Assembly: GCA_015680685.1 (NCBI GenBank)
Contig: MNCI01001903.1
Coordinates: 415,148 to 479,147 of the forward strand
DNA from: Gnetum montanum
Lineage: Eukaryota > Streptophyta > Gnetopsida > Gnetales > Gnetaceae
Length of the DNA stretch: 64,000 bases
Direction of reading: 5' to 3'
Shown here: in pieces, positions 1 to 9,734 of the stretch
Numbering within the stretch: position 1 is the stretch's first letter
Layout: the number at the start of each line of letters is the position of its first letter
Notes under the pieces: model-generated
Database searches by the model: none
What the model saw: the letters and a program-made list of their open reading frames with translations, nothing else
Told to the model about the DNA's origin: nothing
Program-made: the position numbers and the translations under genes

Positions 1-166
1 TAAAGCATTATTTTCTTTCTCTTTCTACATTTTCCCTATTATTTCCTTTATACATAATGTTGAATATCACATATATTTCACATTTGATATATTTTCTTTC
101 TATGCATAATGTGTAATATATCATATATTTGATGTTTGCCATGACATCCAAGGATGGGATGTCACA
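1..166 (+). mobile_element. 5' LTR (3' part), CCR4-carrier element copy 1
   Basis: The window opens inside an LTR. The sequence up to the terminal GGGATGTCACA matches the end of the LTR at 6238-6842 and of the related LTRs at 38941-39458 and, reversed, 56721-57292. All share a T-rich block followed by a Pribnow-unlike ATATTTGACATTT..CCATGACATCC stretch. A primer-binding-like site follows at once, so this is the 5' LTR of the element that ends at 6842. The outer left boundary and target duplication lie outside the window. Confidence 0.8.
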
Positions 167-182
167 ATTGATATCAAAGAAA
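167..182 (+). other. Primer binding site, tRNA-Met type (decayed)
   Basis: Directly after the LTR end the sequence reads TTGATATCAAAGA. The same position in copy 2 (39459-39473) reads TTTAGTATCAAAGC. Both resemble the plant initiator tRNA-Met primer site TGGTATCAGAGC, which many LTR retrotransposons use. Two independent copies with this motif next to the LTR support the call; each has mismatches. Confidence 0.6.
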
Positions 183-1525
183 ATCACAACCCAAGGGCCA
201 TTTAGAACCATGGGTCGACTACAATATGAACTTCATGATGAACCTTGAAGCCACAACACATGGAAAGCCATTGATCATCACTGGATGTACCATATATTTG
301 TGATGCAAGTTAGAAGACACCTTTCCATTAACTTCACAAATAATGGATCAGGCATCTAGATCCTAGAAACCAATAAAATTCTTTGATAGATATCATTAAC
401 CAATGAAGATTGATCACACCTCATTAACATTCATGAATTACAAGAGATGTTGATAAGATAATGATACTATCAAAAGTCACGCAAACCCTGAGATGGGTAG
501 CATTGGCCTAGAGGAGGGTTGTGTAAACCTTGAAATGGTGCATCATCATGGTCGTTGTTGGCATTCACAAAAAAACATCAAATTATGCATCATATGACAT
601 TTTTTTTTCAATTGTCCATCAATTGACGTAAAAATTTGAAATTTTTGTCATTGAATTGTTAGTTTAAATTAGAAAATTATGAAAATAGTTTCCAAAATTA
701 GAATTTCATGTGTTGGTAGCAACAAATATAAAAATCCCATAATTAAGCATGCCTTCCTTGGAGTAGAACTAGGATGAATGACCTCTCGGGAAGTCTTGTT
801 TTTTGTGCTAAAGGTCTTAGACTCCAGAAGCCATAACTTTTGATTTTTGAAGCCTTTTTCAACAAAAAAATAGTTGTTTCCTATAGATTTCAACCTTTTG
901 GACACAATGGTGAAGTCAAATCAATCCTAAGGAACCCCAAAAATTAGGTATTACTCCTTGCCCGATATAGTGCCTTGGGATCCTCAAAAGTTTAATTTTC
1001 ACACAACTTGATTATATGATGTCCATTTTCAACATATGAATAGTCATTTCCAACATTTTTTACCCTTTTGAACTCAATGTTAAGGTTATATTTATTATTC
1101 AAACATCCAAAAATTTGATGATATCATAAATTCAACCTTTTGGATTTTAAGATTTAGTACATAACCCTTATAGATAGTCTTAAGATCACTATGGCATGTC
1201 ATTAATTACACTGCCAAAGTCAATGTTCTTAAGGGGGGTAGAAAGGACATTAAAAATTAGATAATATAGTTACATATTACTAAAATTATATGATGTCATT
1301 AAATATTACTAAAATTAGTTAATTAGATAATGTAGTTAAATTAGTTGGAGAATTAGTTGTTGTATTAATACCAGTTGATTATTAGTTAATGAATCAGTCG
1401 ATGTATTAGTTAAAGATCAATTGATGCATTAGTTGGAGAATTAGTTGAAGAAATAGAACAATATTTAGCCATCAAGAAAAGGGTATATTAATCCATCCTG
1501 TAATCAAAACATAGGGAAAAAAAAC
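183..1525 (+). other. Leader region of CCR4-carrier element copy 1
   Basis: About 1.35 kb between the primer site and the nuclease reading frame. It has no long open frame and no gag motif that I can see. Parts at 183-480 and 560-1525 align with copy 2 (39474-39800 and 42480-43420), including the block near 750-960 paired with 42680-42880. At 1310-1450 a short word, ATTAGTTG, recurs many times with slips. The shared non-coding leader shows that this segment belonged to the element before the copies dispersed. Confidence 0.55.
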
Positions 1526-2552
1526 ATGGAGACACAAAATCTTGTTTCGATAAGGAGTATGATATTCATGAAGAGAAATGATCTAGACAAGAACCCAAGA
1601 ATGAGAGTCAAAGTTGCAACATACAACATGCCTGAAACATCCCTGGTGAGTGAGAAACAATATCCGCTATGTCCATCATGGGCCTTGGATTAGCACGAAT
1701 ATCAATACCCATGCATTTTAGCAGAATTTCAAGATTTGGATGCTAATTTCTTGTGCTTACAAGAAATATTACAATGGGAATTTCTATATCAATTTCAACT
1801 ACATTTGGAAAAGATGGAATACACAGGTATTTGTAAGCAAAAAGGTTCTTGTGGAAGTTCTTCTTTTGAGTTGTATAGATTAGCATATTGTAGAAATTAC
1901 AACATGGATGATTGTGCGATCTTTTATAAAGAAGCCAAGTTTGAATTGGAACAAAGATTTAAATGGAGTTTAGAAAATATGATTTTTGAAATTCCATAAC
2001 TTCAAGCTATGGAAAAGAAGAAACAATTAAGATTTTGGAAAAATCACATAGCCTTGGCAGTGATTCTAAAAGTTCATCTATCAAAAAAATGTGTATGCAT
2101 GATTAACACACATTTAATTGCCAAACCAACATGTTCAGATGTTAGACTTTGTCAAGGAGCATACTTGATTAAGCAAATAAAAGAAAGTTTGAAGAAGAAG
2201 TTATTCCTAAGTTGTACTAATCTAGTCCCATTTATTCTTTGTGGAGACTTCAATGCAAAATTTGGAAGTAGCATTTATCAATTTTTAAAATATTGATTTG
2301 TAAAGAAATCTTTGGAAGATGAACTTGACTTGAAGAAGATGTTTCCATCAATTCAGCACGTAATTCCATTAACCAGTGCATATTCTACTTACTTTGAATC
2401 TTTAGTAGATAAATCAGACTCTAGAATTTAGGAACATATGATGTTGATGGATAGCATGCATCAAGAACAAAAATTTACAAATTACTCTACTATGATTAAT
2501 GAGGATGAATCAAAAACATTCTTCATTAAGTCTTTGGATTATATTTGGTATG
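1526..2552 (+). pseudogene. CCR4-like deadenylase (EEP nuclease) pseudogene, 5' part, carried by LTR element
   Basis: A single reading frame runs from the ATG at 1526 to the insertion point at 2552 without a frameshift. It is broken by in-frame stops at 1691, 1997, 2294 and about 2429. The translation follows the exonuclease/endonuclease/phosphatase fold of plant CCR4 deadenylases in order: VATYNM, CPSWAL, FLCLQE, DDCAIFYK, INTHL, CGDFN, TSAYST and LDYIWY. CCR4 proteins remove poly(A) tails from mRNA in the CCR4-NOT complex. Metal-binding and catalytic positions (N in TYN, E in LQE, D and N in GDFN) are still readable. No intron-like gaps interrupt the domain, suggesting capture of a cDNA. 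The N-terminal leucine-rich region of yeast-type CCR4 is absent, as in plants. The first stop replaces an expected Trp (TGG to TAG). The frame continues at 5636 beyond insertion A. Confidence 0.8.
2548..2552 (+). repeat. Left target site duplication of insertion A (GTATG)
   Basis: GTATG precedes the insertion and ATATG follows it at 5631-5635. The uninterrupted site is seen in the second copy of the host element (44006-44020), which reads TTGGTATGATGCTTG. One mismatch has accumulated in the right copy. Confidence 0.8.
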
Positions 2553-3818
2553 TGTTGGCAACCATTTGGGACGCGACCGCCAACGAGTGTCCTCAAATAG
2601 GATTTAGGTGCCTGCTGGTCTCTGGCAACACCAAGGCCTAGATACCTCCAAATAAACTCAGTAGTTAATGTGAGTATGTGTGTGTGCTGTTGCGGCATGC
2701 GGTTGTGTGAAATGTAACGATTGCGTTGTGTGTAAACTACAAATGACTTACTTTAAAGAGATTCAGCCAACTTTGCCAAGTACTGTGAGTTGTTGAAAAT
2801 TTCCTATGTTGTTCAACTGCCTAGTCTACGTGGTCCTTATAATACCTACTTGTAACAAATAAAATTTTGCAAAAACATTTGAGCACAACTTCGCAATCTA
2901 CTCCTAATTTTCCCCAGAGAAAGAGATAGTTCCATAAGAAAACTAGAAATAGAGCAAGATTCAATGGAAATAGACAGAAAAGAAAAGAAAGCATATTTAT
3001 GTAGACCTCAAATATTTCAACAAGGTAAAATGACACAAGTAAACACTTCGCAATAAAGCTATCCCAAATTCAATATCTACGAATTGTTCAAACTTCCAAG
3101 ACTCAAACAAGCAATTTCTTCAACACAATCCTACTATGCTACCAAAAATTGCTGCGTAAACTACCACGTACAAGACTCCATTTTGACTAGATAATAGATG
3201 TCAACGATTACATTCAAACAGAACCTTTAAAAGACTTGACAATTTCTGATTGAAATACCATGGAAATTCACTTTAAAGATAAAAAGAAGCTATTCTGGTC
3301 CCATCAAAATACCAAAGATTTTCTGAACCCTCTTGACTACTGAATTGTTCAACGGCGTGACTACAAACAGAGGCTTTCTTACAACAATCCCAATAGTAGT
3401 TCCAACACGTTGCACAATAACGAAATTTACTACTAAAATTCTCTTAAGGCTTTTAAACACAAGCACTTCTATGGCAAAATTTTAATAGAAATTTCTATTG
3501 GGCAACAAGAACAATAAGAGCAATCTAAAAATCCCAAAATTACTTGCCAAGGATGATACTATCTAAACCACTAGCTAAGCAATTTAAACAAAACAAAAAT
3601 AAAACATAACTTACAGGACTATGACAAAGAGTCTGAAATCTTTCCTTTAGCAAGCCATCTTACAAGCAATCGTTCACACTTTCTTCCTTACAAAATGCTC
3701 TTCTCCCAAGACCCCAAGTGTGTCTCCAAGTGAGAGCCCAAGTGTGATCCCAATGTCTTCTCAAAAGTGTGATGTATGAGACCACAAGTGATCATCCTTC
3801 CTCCTTGACCCCTGAAGC

Positions 3819-3828
3819 CTTTTTATAG
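3819..3828 (-). promoter_or_regulatory. TATA box of insertion A, minus strand
   Basis: On the minus strand the sequence is CCCTATAAAAAGG. The same core is kept at 31869-31876 in B and 46090-46097 in C, each preceded by a conserved ACTTCCCTACCTACC block. Conservation across three copies at the start of the shared module supports a real core promoter. Confidence 0.6.
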
Positions 3829-3923
3829 GGTTCAAAGGTAGGTAGGGAAGTTACAAAATATCTTGGGTGGTTTAACCACCATAGAGATAAAAAAGCTACA
3901 ATGGACAAGTGTCCTATTGCATG

Positions 3924-4070
3924 GCCAAGTGTCTTCATTCAGTTGCCAAGTGTCTTCATTCAATTGCCAAGTGTCTTCATTTAGTTGCCAAGTGTTCACC
4001 ATGGAGAGAAACAAGTTACAGTTGACACGTGTCCCATTTAGTTGACAAGTGGCCTTTGTAGTTGACAAGT
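3924..4070 (-). repeat. 21-bp minisatellite and spaced W-box/G-box motifs upstream of TATA
   Basis: Three and a half units of 21 bp starting GCCAAGTGTCTTC run from 3924 to about 4000. They are followed by TTGAC cores at 4022, 4042 and 4062, exactly 20 bp apart. The first overlaps a palindromic CACGTG at 4026-4031. They lie 100-250 bp upstream of the minus-strand TATA box, where LTR enhancers usually sit. TTGAC is the WRKY core and CACGTG the bZIP/bHLH G-box in plants; binding is inferred only. Confidence 0.55.
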
Positions 4071-4258
4071 GGCCCTTGTAGTTACAACCACTTCAAAGAT
4101 TAAAAAGCTATGGTTCCCAAGTGTTCTATTTCATTACAACCACCATGGTAGTGTTAAAATTAAGTGTTCAATTCATATGGGACTTAGAACAGTTGTCCCA
4201 TAACACTTTTTTTCTTTTTTAAGTCATATCATATTTTATTTGATTTCCCTGTGCAAAA

Positions 4259-4732
4259 ATCGGGAACAAAACAGTTGCGATAGAGAAATCGGAGAACATA
4301 GTAATAGAACTTCTAGAACCGGATAGCGACAAGAGCATGGTGGCAGCAGTTTTGTGGCGTTTTGGGGGCATTGGAAAATCCACCATCGCAGAGGCAGTGT
4401 ACGCAACCATAGACATGGACGAGTACATTTTCTGCAAAGTTGTGCTCTTCGATCATGCCAACAGAAAATCGAGCCTGACCAAGGTGCAGAAGAGCCTTCT
4501 GGACCAATTTGCAGAACCCAACCAAGAATGGGAAGAACTCACATCCCCAACAGAAGGTCAAATGGCTCTGCACCATTACTTCAGGGAGGTTACCTACTTC
4601 ATCTTCATTGACAATGTTCTGGAAATGAGAGAGCTCTGGAAGCTCATGATTCTCATCACTGCTCGCAATATGAATGCCCACAAAGATCCAGATATCCACA
4701 ATATCATAGGTACAGTAGCACCTTGTAGGTAG
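4259..4732 (+). pseudogene. TIR-NBS-LRR resistance gene fragment (NB-ARC domain)
   Basis: An open frame from about 4259 to the stop at 4732 reads as the start of an NB-ARC ATPase domain. It has an upstream linker (VAIEKSENIVIELLEPDS), a complete P-loop GGIGKST about ten residues after the Met at 4337, a region ending in QKSLLDQ, and a kinase-2 strand FIFIDNVLE followed by LITARN. The Asp at the end of the kinase-2 strand and the absence of a Trp there favour the TIR class. Such proteins are cytoplasmic immune receptors. TIR, the rest of the NB domain and LRRs are absent, so this is a captured fragment. It lies antisense to the element promoter at 3819. In the P-loop approach, WRFGG replaces the usual GxGG, one sign of decay. 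After LITARN the frame reads on for about 16 residues and then stops, perhaps an exon end. Confidence 0.75.
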
Positions 4733-5600
4733 TATTTACAACTTTTCACGTAATAAAGGACAGACATAAAATCATTGGCTACAACTAGCAAGCCACAAGC
4801 TCATGAAACTGTGGAATACAGAGAAAAACGAGAGCGATGACAAAGTTAAGGACCGATTATGCCAGTAGCAAATGGTAAGCCCTGAACAAACGTGATTGGC
4901 CAATACTTGAATCAAATTCGCAGTGCCACGTTTTGTTGTTGAAAAAAACTAGTAAAGTAGTCTGTAATGAGAAAAACTACGCTGAAACCCTAAACCTGGG
5001 AGGGGAAAACTTGTACAGCTTGCCGTGCAGTGAGAAAATGACAAGGCCGACCTTAGTATTGCATAGAATGGAGAGTTTGTATGCTCTTTTTCAACAGTCC
5101 GTTTGGGCGCTTTGAGAAAGTCACCTACTGCTACCACTGTTAAAAGTTACTGCCGCTACCATGCCCTTAATGAAACTCACAGCCATTACTGAAAACCTTC
5201 ATACCTTCTTCGCATCCCTGCTATTTTGTGTTTTTCTGGTGGTGGTTTTGTGTAGGGTTTCAGTGCACCTTGGGATCTCCTACAACTTTTTGCGCTTGTT
5301 CTAAATCAGTATTTCGAGCAACGTCAATGGTGGTGGTGTAGAGCAACGGCTGCGGCGGTGTTTTTTGGCTTGGCCGTGACCTTGCGGTGGCTGTGTATTT
5401 TCCATAATAAATTATAGAAACAACATGATGTCCAACTATGTACAGGACAGCGGCTTGGTTTTATGGGTCCGTTAGAAAAATTAGATTTTTACGATACAGT
5501 AAAAACCCAATTCTAACAACTTATTCTTTCATCAGTCTTTATCCAAATGAAATATTGGCAATGTTAGTTATATGATTAGCTTCACAACCTCACAAAGCAT
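4733..5600. other. Remainder of variable region of insertion A
   Basis: About 870 bp, less AT-rich than the surroundings, with no match to B or C and no recognisable protein. It includes GAAACCCTAAACC and GTAGGGTTTCAG words typical of plant gene leaders and a GATTGGCCAAT (CCAAT) motif. It may be promoter or leader sequence of a captured gene, but this is not established. Confidence 0.35.
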
Positions 5601-5635
5601 GCTCCATTAAATGGCCAAAATGTGCCAATAATATG

Positions 5636-5874
5636 ATGTTTGATTCTTTCAAGTTACCAAATTACTAGAGTTGATTTCTAAAGAAGAAGTTGAGAAGAAT
5701 CAAGATCAAGCCTTGCCATCCCAAATATGATCATTTGATCATATACCACTTATGGTAGCATTACAATTACTTCCATCAGTTCATAAGGTTGATCAAGATC
5801 AAGAAGTATCTCACTCTTACTTTTATTTGATGATCTTATTATTTTATTCATTGTTTAATTTATATTTCAATTAG
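5636..5874 (+). pseudogene. CCR4-like deadenylase pseudogene, 3' part
   Basis: If insertion A and one copy of its duplication are set aside, the CCR4 frame continues here in phase. It reads FFQVTKLLELISKEEVEK, then ALPSQI, a stop in place of the usual Trp, SFDHIPLMV, and runs on to a stop at 5872. This is the C-terminal end of the EEP domain, whose last catalytic motif is normally SSDH; here it is SFDH and His is kept. An in-frame TGA near 5641 is shared with the second copy. Homology fades after about 5785, so the final 30 codons may be element sequence. Confidence 0.75.
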
Positions 5875-6237
5875 ATAAGTAAAATATCTATGATAATAAA
5901 AATTGGGGATAAATAATTTGCCCTACCTTCACTTGGATAACTAGATCCATGTTGCACTTTGTATGATCTTGATTAGGATTGGTGATTAGTGGTTGATAAA
6001 TCTTTAATTCACCTTTTATCATTATCTTAGAAAATGAAGTATCAAGAAAGTAATATTTAATTTTTCATATATTTTTCTCACATATATTTTGTTTACAAAA
6101 TAAGCAAGAAAAAACTTCATGTTCAAAGGAGAAATCAAATTATTGGAGCATAGGATCATGAAAGAAAGCATTGGAGTTGAAAAATGATAGATAATGTGGA
6201 CTCGTTCGAGGATGAAGGAAACCTAAGGAGGGTAAAT
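5875..6237 (+). other. 3' untranslated region and polypurine tract, CCR4-carrier copy 1
   Basis: It aligns with 44230-44618 of copy 2 nearly throughout, including CCTACCTTCACTTGGATAA. It ends in a purine-rich tract (AAACCTAAGGAGGGTAAA, about 6219-6236) directly before the LTR. The tract is at the position where plus-strand DNA synthesis would be primed. No coding capacity is seen. Confidence 0.6.
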
Positions 6238-6842
6238 TATCACATCTTCATTCCCAAATGATGCTACTAACTAATGACGATGGTGTGTCTTCATAACAAG
6301 TGTCATTGTTATCTTAACAAGACCTGAAAGGGTAGTTGTGATTAAGACTTGAAAGGGCATGTTGTAATAATGGATGTGTCTCTTAAGGTAACCTTTGGGG
6401 GTTTTGCCTAAGGCATTTATACCTAGGGTTAGAGGTTATGCCAACATGGAATGGTGGAGTTGGTACAAGCAAGTCATGGGGTGGCGAAGTTGGAATAGGC
6501 AAGTCATAGGAAGTTGGGTGAAGTGGAACAAGAAGTCGACTAGCCATCCCTTCTAGTTAGGTTATAGGCCTAACCATGGTGGAATTGCTAGATTGCCTCT
6601 AAGGTATAGATGCTAAAGGAAGAAAACCCCAAAGAATACTCTCAGAGCATGATCCAGATACGCTATTTCATATCAATAAATCATACTTTTCTTTCTCTTT
6701 CTGAATTTTTCCTATTATTTCCTTTATCCATAATGTTGAATACCACATATATTTCACATTGATTATATTTTCTTCATACACATAATTTCTAATATATCAT
6801 ATATTTGACATTTTCCATGACATCCATGGATCGGATGTCACA
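6238..6842 (+). mobile_element. 3' LTR, CCR4-carrier element copy 1 (605 bp)
   Basis: It starts at TATCACATCTTCATTCC (ancestral TGTCACATC, TG mutated) and ends GGATGTCACA. A TATA-like CATTTATACC lies at 6414-6423 and an AATAAA signal at 6675-6680. Both ends are confirmed by the other LTRs of this family. The outer flanking bases cannot be compared, because the 5' flank is not in the window. Confidence 0.8.
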
Positions 6843-9530
6843 CAAGTGGAGGTGGCTCTTCCATAGGTTTCTTTCCCTTATCATCAAGCTTCTTAAATTG
6901 ATATCTATTCAGGAGTGCCTACAACTTCTCTTCTTCCATTCTTGGATCATGGACCATCTATGATAATGACCCAATGTTTGATGGATATGGCATGTTCCAT
7001 GAACATGATAGTTACAGAAACATCTAATTAGCTTTAATGTACCATGCTGCAAACTATCGTCACTCTTCTTCAAAAGCTCTTGTATTTTCTCTAAGTTCAT
7101 GATAGTATATTAAGCTTCTAGCTAGATTTGTTGCTACATCAATTTTCCCCTAGTAACTAGCCTTAACTAATTCTAGTTTTGAGTTTGCCAATTGAAGTTT
7201 TTGTAGAGCATCTTTTTTGTGTGCAAACTCTTCATATAAAGCATAAGTGATCGCTACTTACTATTCTAGTTTATTTTTGGGCTTGCATGCTATTAACATG
7301 GCCAAATTAACATTTCAAAGGTTTTCTAACATCATGTATTCTTTTAAGTCTTCTATCTATAGGTTTTTATTTTTCACTTCAGCTTGATAGATCTGGGCCA
7401 TGCTATCCAAGATGGATTGCCAATCAGGATTTTGTGCTACAAAAAAATTGATTTTTGCCTTTGCCATCTAGATCTCTTTCTTATTTATCTATTTATACAT
7501 GCCCACTTGGTCTTGGAAATGTTCTTGAATCCTTTTGTGTTTCTTGACCTCATTTTCCATGCACTGATTTTGATAGCTAATTTCTATCAGATGGCATGTA
7601 ACTCCTCAATAGAGAGGGTTTTATTTTCTCTTGCGAGGTGGCTCATATCTTAGTTTACCCTTATCATCTACTCTCTCAATGAATGGATTCTTTCTTCTAG
7701 AGTGTGTTTCACCTCTTCTACTATGGTCAACTTCATGTTGTCTATAGTGAGTTATTTATTTTCTTCTTGTAAGGTAGCAAGTGCTTTGGCATGGGCATAT
7801 GATTGGGCTTCAACTCCTAGAGCATTCCATACTGCATTTTCTTTCTAATCTATTATAACTTTAATGTTCCTAAGAAGGAAATTAATTTTCTTAATTCTAA
7901 ATTGTGCTATCTGATCTAAAGCTATGAACTCAGTTAGATCTCTCGTTTCTGCTCTCAAGGATACAAGCTCTTCTTGTAATTAATGAAGTTCATTCTTAAC
8001 ATGTTTTACCCTAGCTTCAGCCATGATTAATTATCCTTTGGTGGCTATTAATTCAAACTAGGCTATAGTGATATCACTATGAATATCAAATATATTTTTC
8101 ATAACTTGTTCTATATACAATAGTCTATCCAACACATCTTCATGTTATGTAGGAGTCATAAATGTACCTGCTATCATTTGAGCATCTTTGGCTCCAGAAA
8201 TATTAGTTGGTAGAACAACAGGTACATTAAAGGATTCTTTAATGTGATATGTGATCACTTAGTAGCTCCTGCTACATCATGGTGCTACTTGACCACAACT
8301 ATGGATTCTTCTCCTAATTCAAGCACCACTTGGAATAATGCGGTGTTTCCAAAAATCTATTGTGAACACTAGGCCTCTCCCCTTGACTTCAACGATATCT
8401 GTCCACTAGCAAGATTTGATTAAGATGGTTGACCTAACTACATCATCAATAACTTTAAATAAATTGACCTCTTCCGTACTTCCCCAATTGATGATTTCTA
8501 TAATTTGGTATAGATGGCTCATTGAAGGCCTATAATCTTGCAACAGCGATGGTGGAACTTGTGGTTGTTGATGCTATTGTCCTATGGATTGGGTATTCTC
8601 CTCAATGCCTATTTTTTCTTCTAATTAGTCCTTTTTATGAGGTGCTAGCTTGAGCATTTTAGCATAAGAAGCATTTTATGCCTTCCTCAATGCATCATTT
8701 GTATACCCTTGGATACCAGCCAGTTTACATAATTTCTAGATAGGGAAAGGAAATTGAAGTGTTAACTTCTATACCTTCTTTTCTTTGAACTGCCTTTGGA
8801 TTTTTGTGAAGTAGAGGTGAGTGATGTTTACATTGAATTTTTTTATTAATATTTCACTCCCTCTAGCTACATATGTAGAGATTCTATTCAGTCTTTTGGT
8901 AAGAAATAGGTGATAAGTGCCAATTTTGAAATAGATATTTTCTTCTATAGTTAATTTGTTGTATTCTTTATCTTCCTTGCCATATGCGCACTATAACCAC
9001 ATGCTCCTAGTATATGTGTAAGATATAGTTGATATCTATGCTACCTCTACTCCTTGATTAGGCACATTCAATACCTTTGCTATTACCTCAATTGAGTAAG
9101 ATATTGAGATTCCTTCAATTTTGACTATAGCATCAACTTCTCAATTTTTCCAAAACTAGAGTGTTTCTCCTAGATACCATTCTCCATTTTTTTTTAGAGT
9201 AGGCCATAAAAGAAATGACTAAAGTTGGGCCTTAACAACTTCTGGAGCAAATTCCAAGAATGGACCAAAGTTAAGTTCTACAATTACTATCGACATATGA
9301 ATTTTTTCTAAATAGCCTAAAGGCAATCAGGTGATAGTGTAAGTTGTTGTCCTATGATAAGTACTGGTGGAATATCATTATGACTATGGTAAGAACCTCT
9401 TATTAATGGAATGGATGGATACATTATGTGGGTTCACTATGCAAATAATTAGTCTCTTATGACTTGATTTCATAGAGAAATCCTCACCTTATTAGGCCAC
9501 ATCTTGCCTTTATTTAATTGTGTTTTATTA
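6843..9530 (-). pseudogene. Unrecognised 3' region of retroelement E1
   Basis: About 2.7 kb downstream (minus strand) of E1 gag and protease. Many short frames can be chained on the minus strand, for example YFKIGTYHLFLTKRLNR followed by VARGSEIL near 8840-8940 and a frame at 6909-7100, all with frequent stops. I see no reverse transcriptase motif (YxDD) or integrase zinc motif. Tat-lineage elements often carry an extra ORF, but I cannot match this one. Its right limit is the AT-rich stretch at 9530-9735. Confidence 0.4.
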
Positions 9531-9734
9531 ATGATTAAAAATTATTTACAAAATTTTTGAAAAAAATTATAAAGGAAATGGGAAAGATGGTAAAAATTAT
9601 GAAAAATTATAAGGAATGAAAAATGTTGAAGAATTGAAAAATTTTAACGAATATGAAAAATTGAAGAAATAAGAAAAATTGAAGTAATGAGAAAAATGTA
9701 AAAAAATTAAAAATGAAAAGAAAATGAAAAAGCA
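9531..9734. repeat. A/T-rich low-complexity spacer in E1
   Basis: About 200 bp of slipped GAAAAATT-like units on the + strand. It separates the protease-containing frame from the unrecognised 3' region. It looks like decayed simple sequence. Confidence 0.5.

Larger units (their letters stand above)
2553..5630 (-). mobile_element. Insertion A: 3.1-kb solo-LTR-like element with NB-ARC cargo
   Basis: The ends are TGTTGGCA and TGCCAATA (inverted TG..CA-type termini), flanked by a 5-bp duplication, as for LTR integration. From 2553 to about 3852 it matches insertion B (30820-31903) and insertion C (45393-46120). The far 30 bp (5601-5630) match the right ends of B and C. Between 3853 and 5600 the three copies have no visible similarity. 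Read on the minus strand, the order is: far end, variable region, TATA box (3819-3828), then a shared ~1.25-kb transcribed part to the CA end. This fits a solo LTR with an exchangeable U3. No gag, pol or second LTR is present inside. A TIR DNA transposon is less likely, since the terminal match is only about 8 bp and the duplication is 5 bp. Confidence 0.75.

Noticed and set aside
4313-4699. 128-codon minus-strand frame
   Set aside because: It is antisense to the NB-ARC fragment, which has clear motifs on the + strand.
2553-5630. DNA transposon with terminal inverted repeats
   Set aside because: Only about 8 terminal bases pair, the duplication is 5 bp, TG..CA ends and an internal TATA favour an LTR, and there is no transposase.
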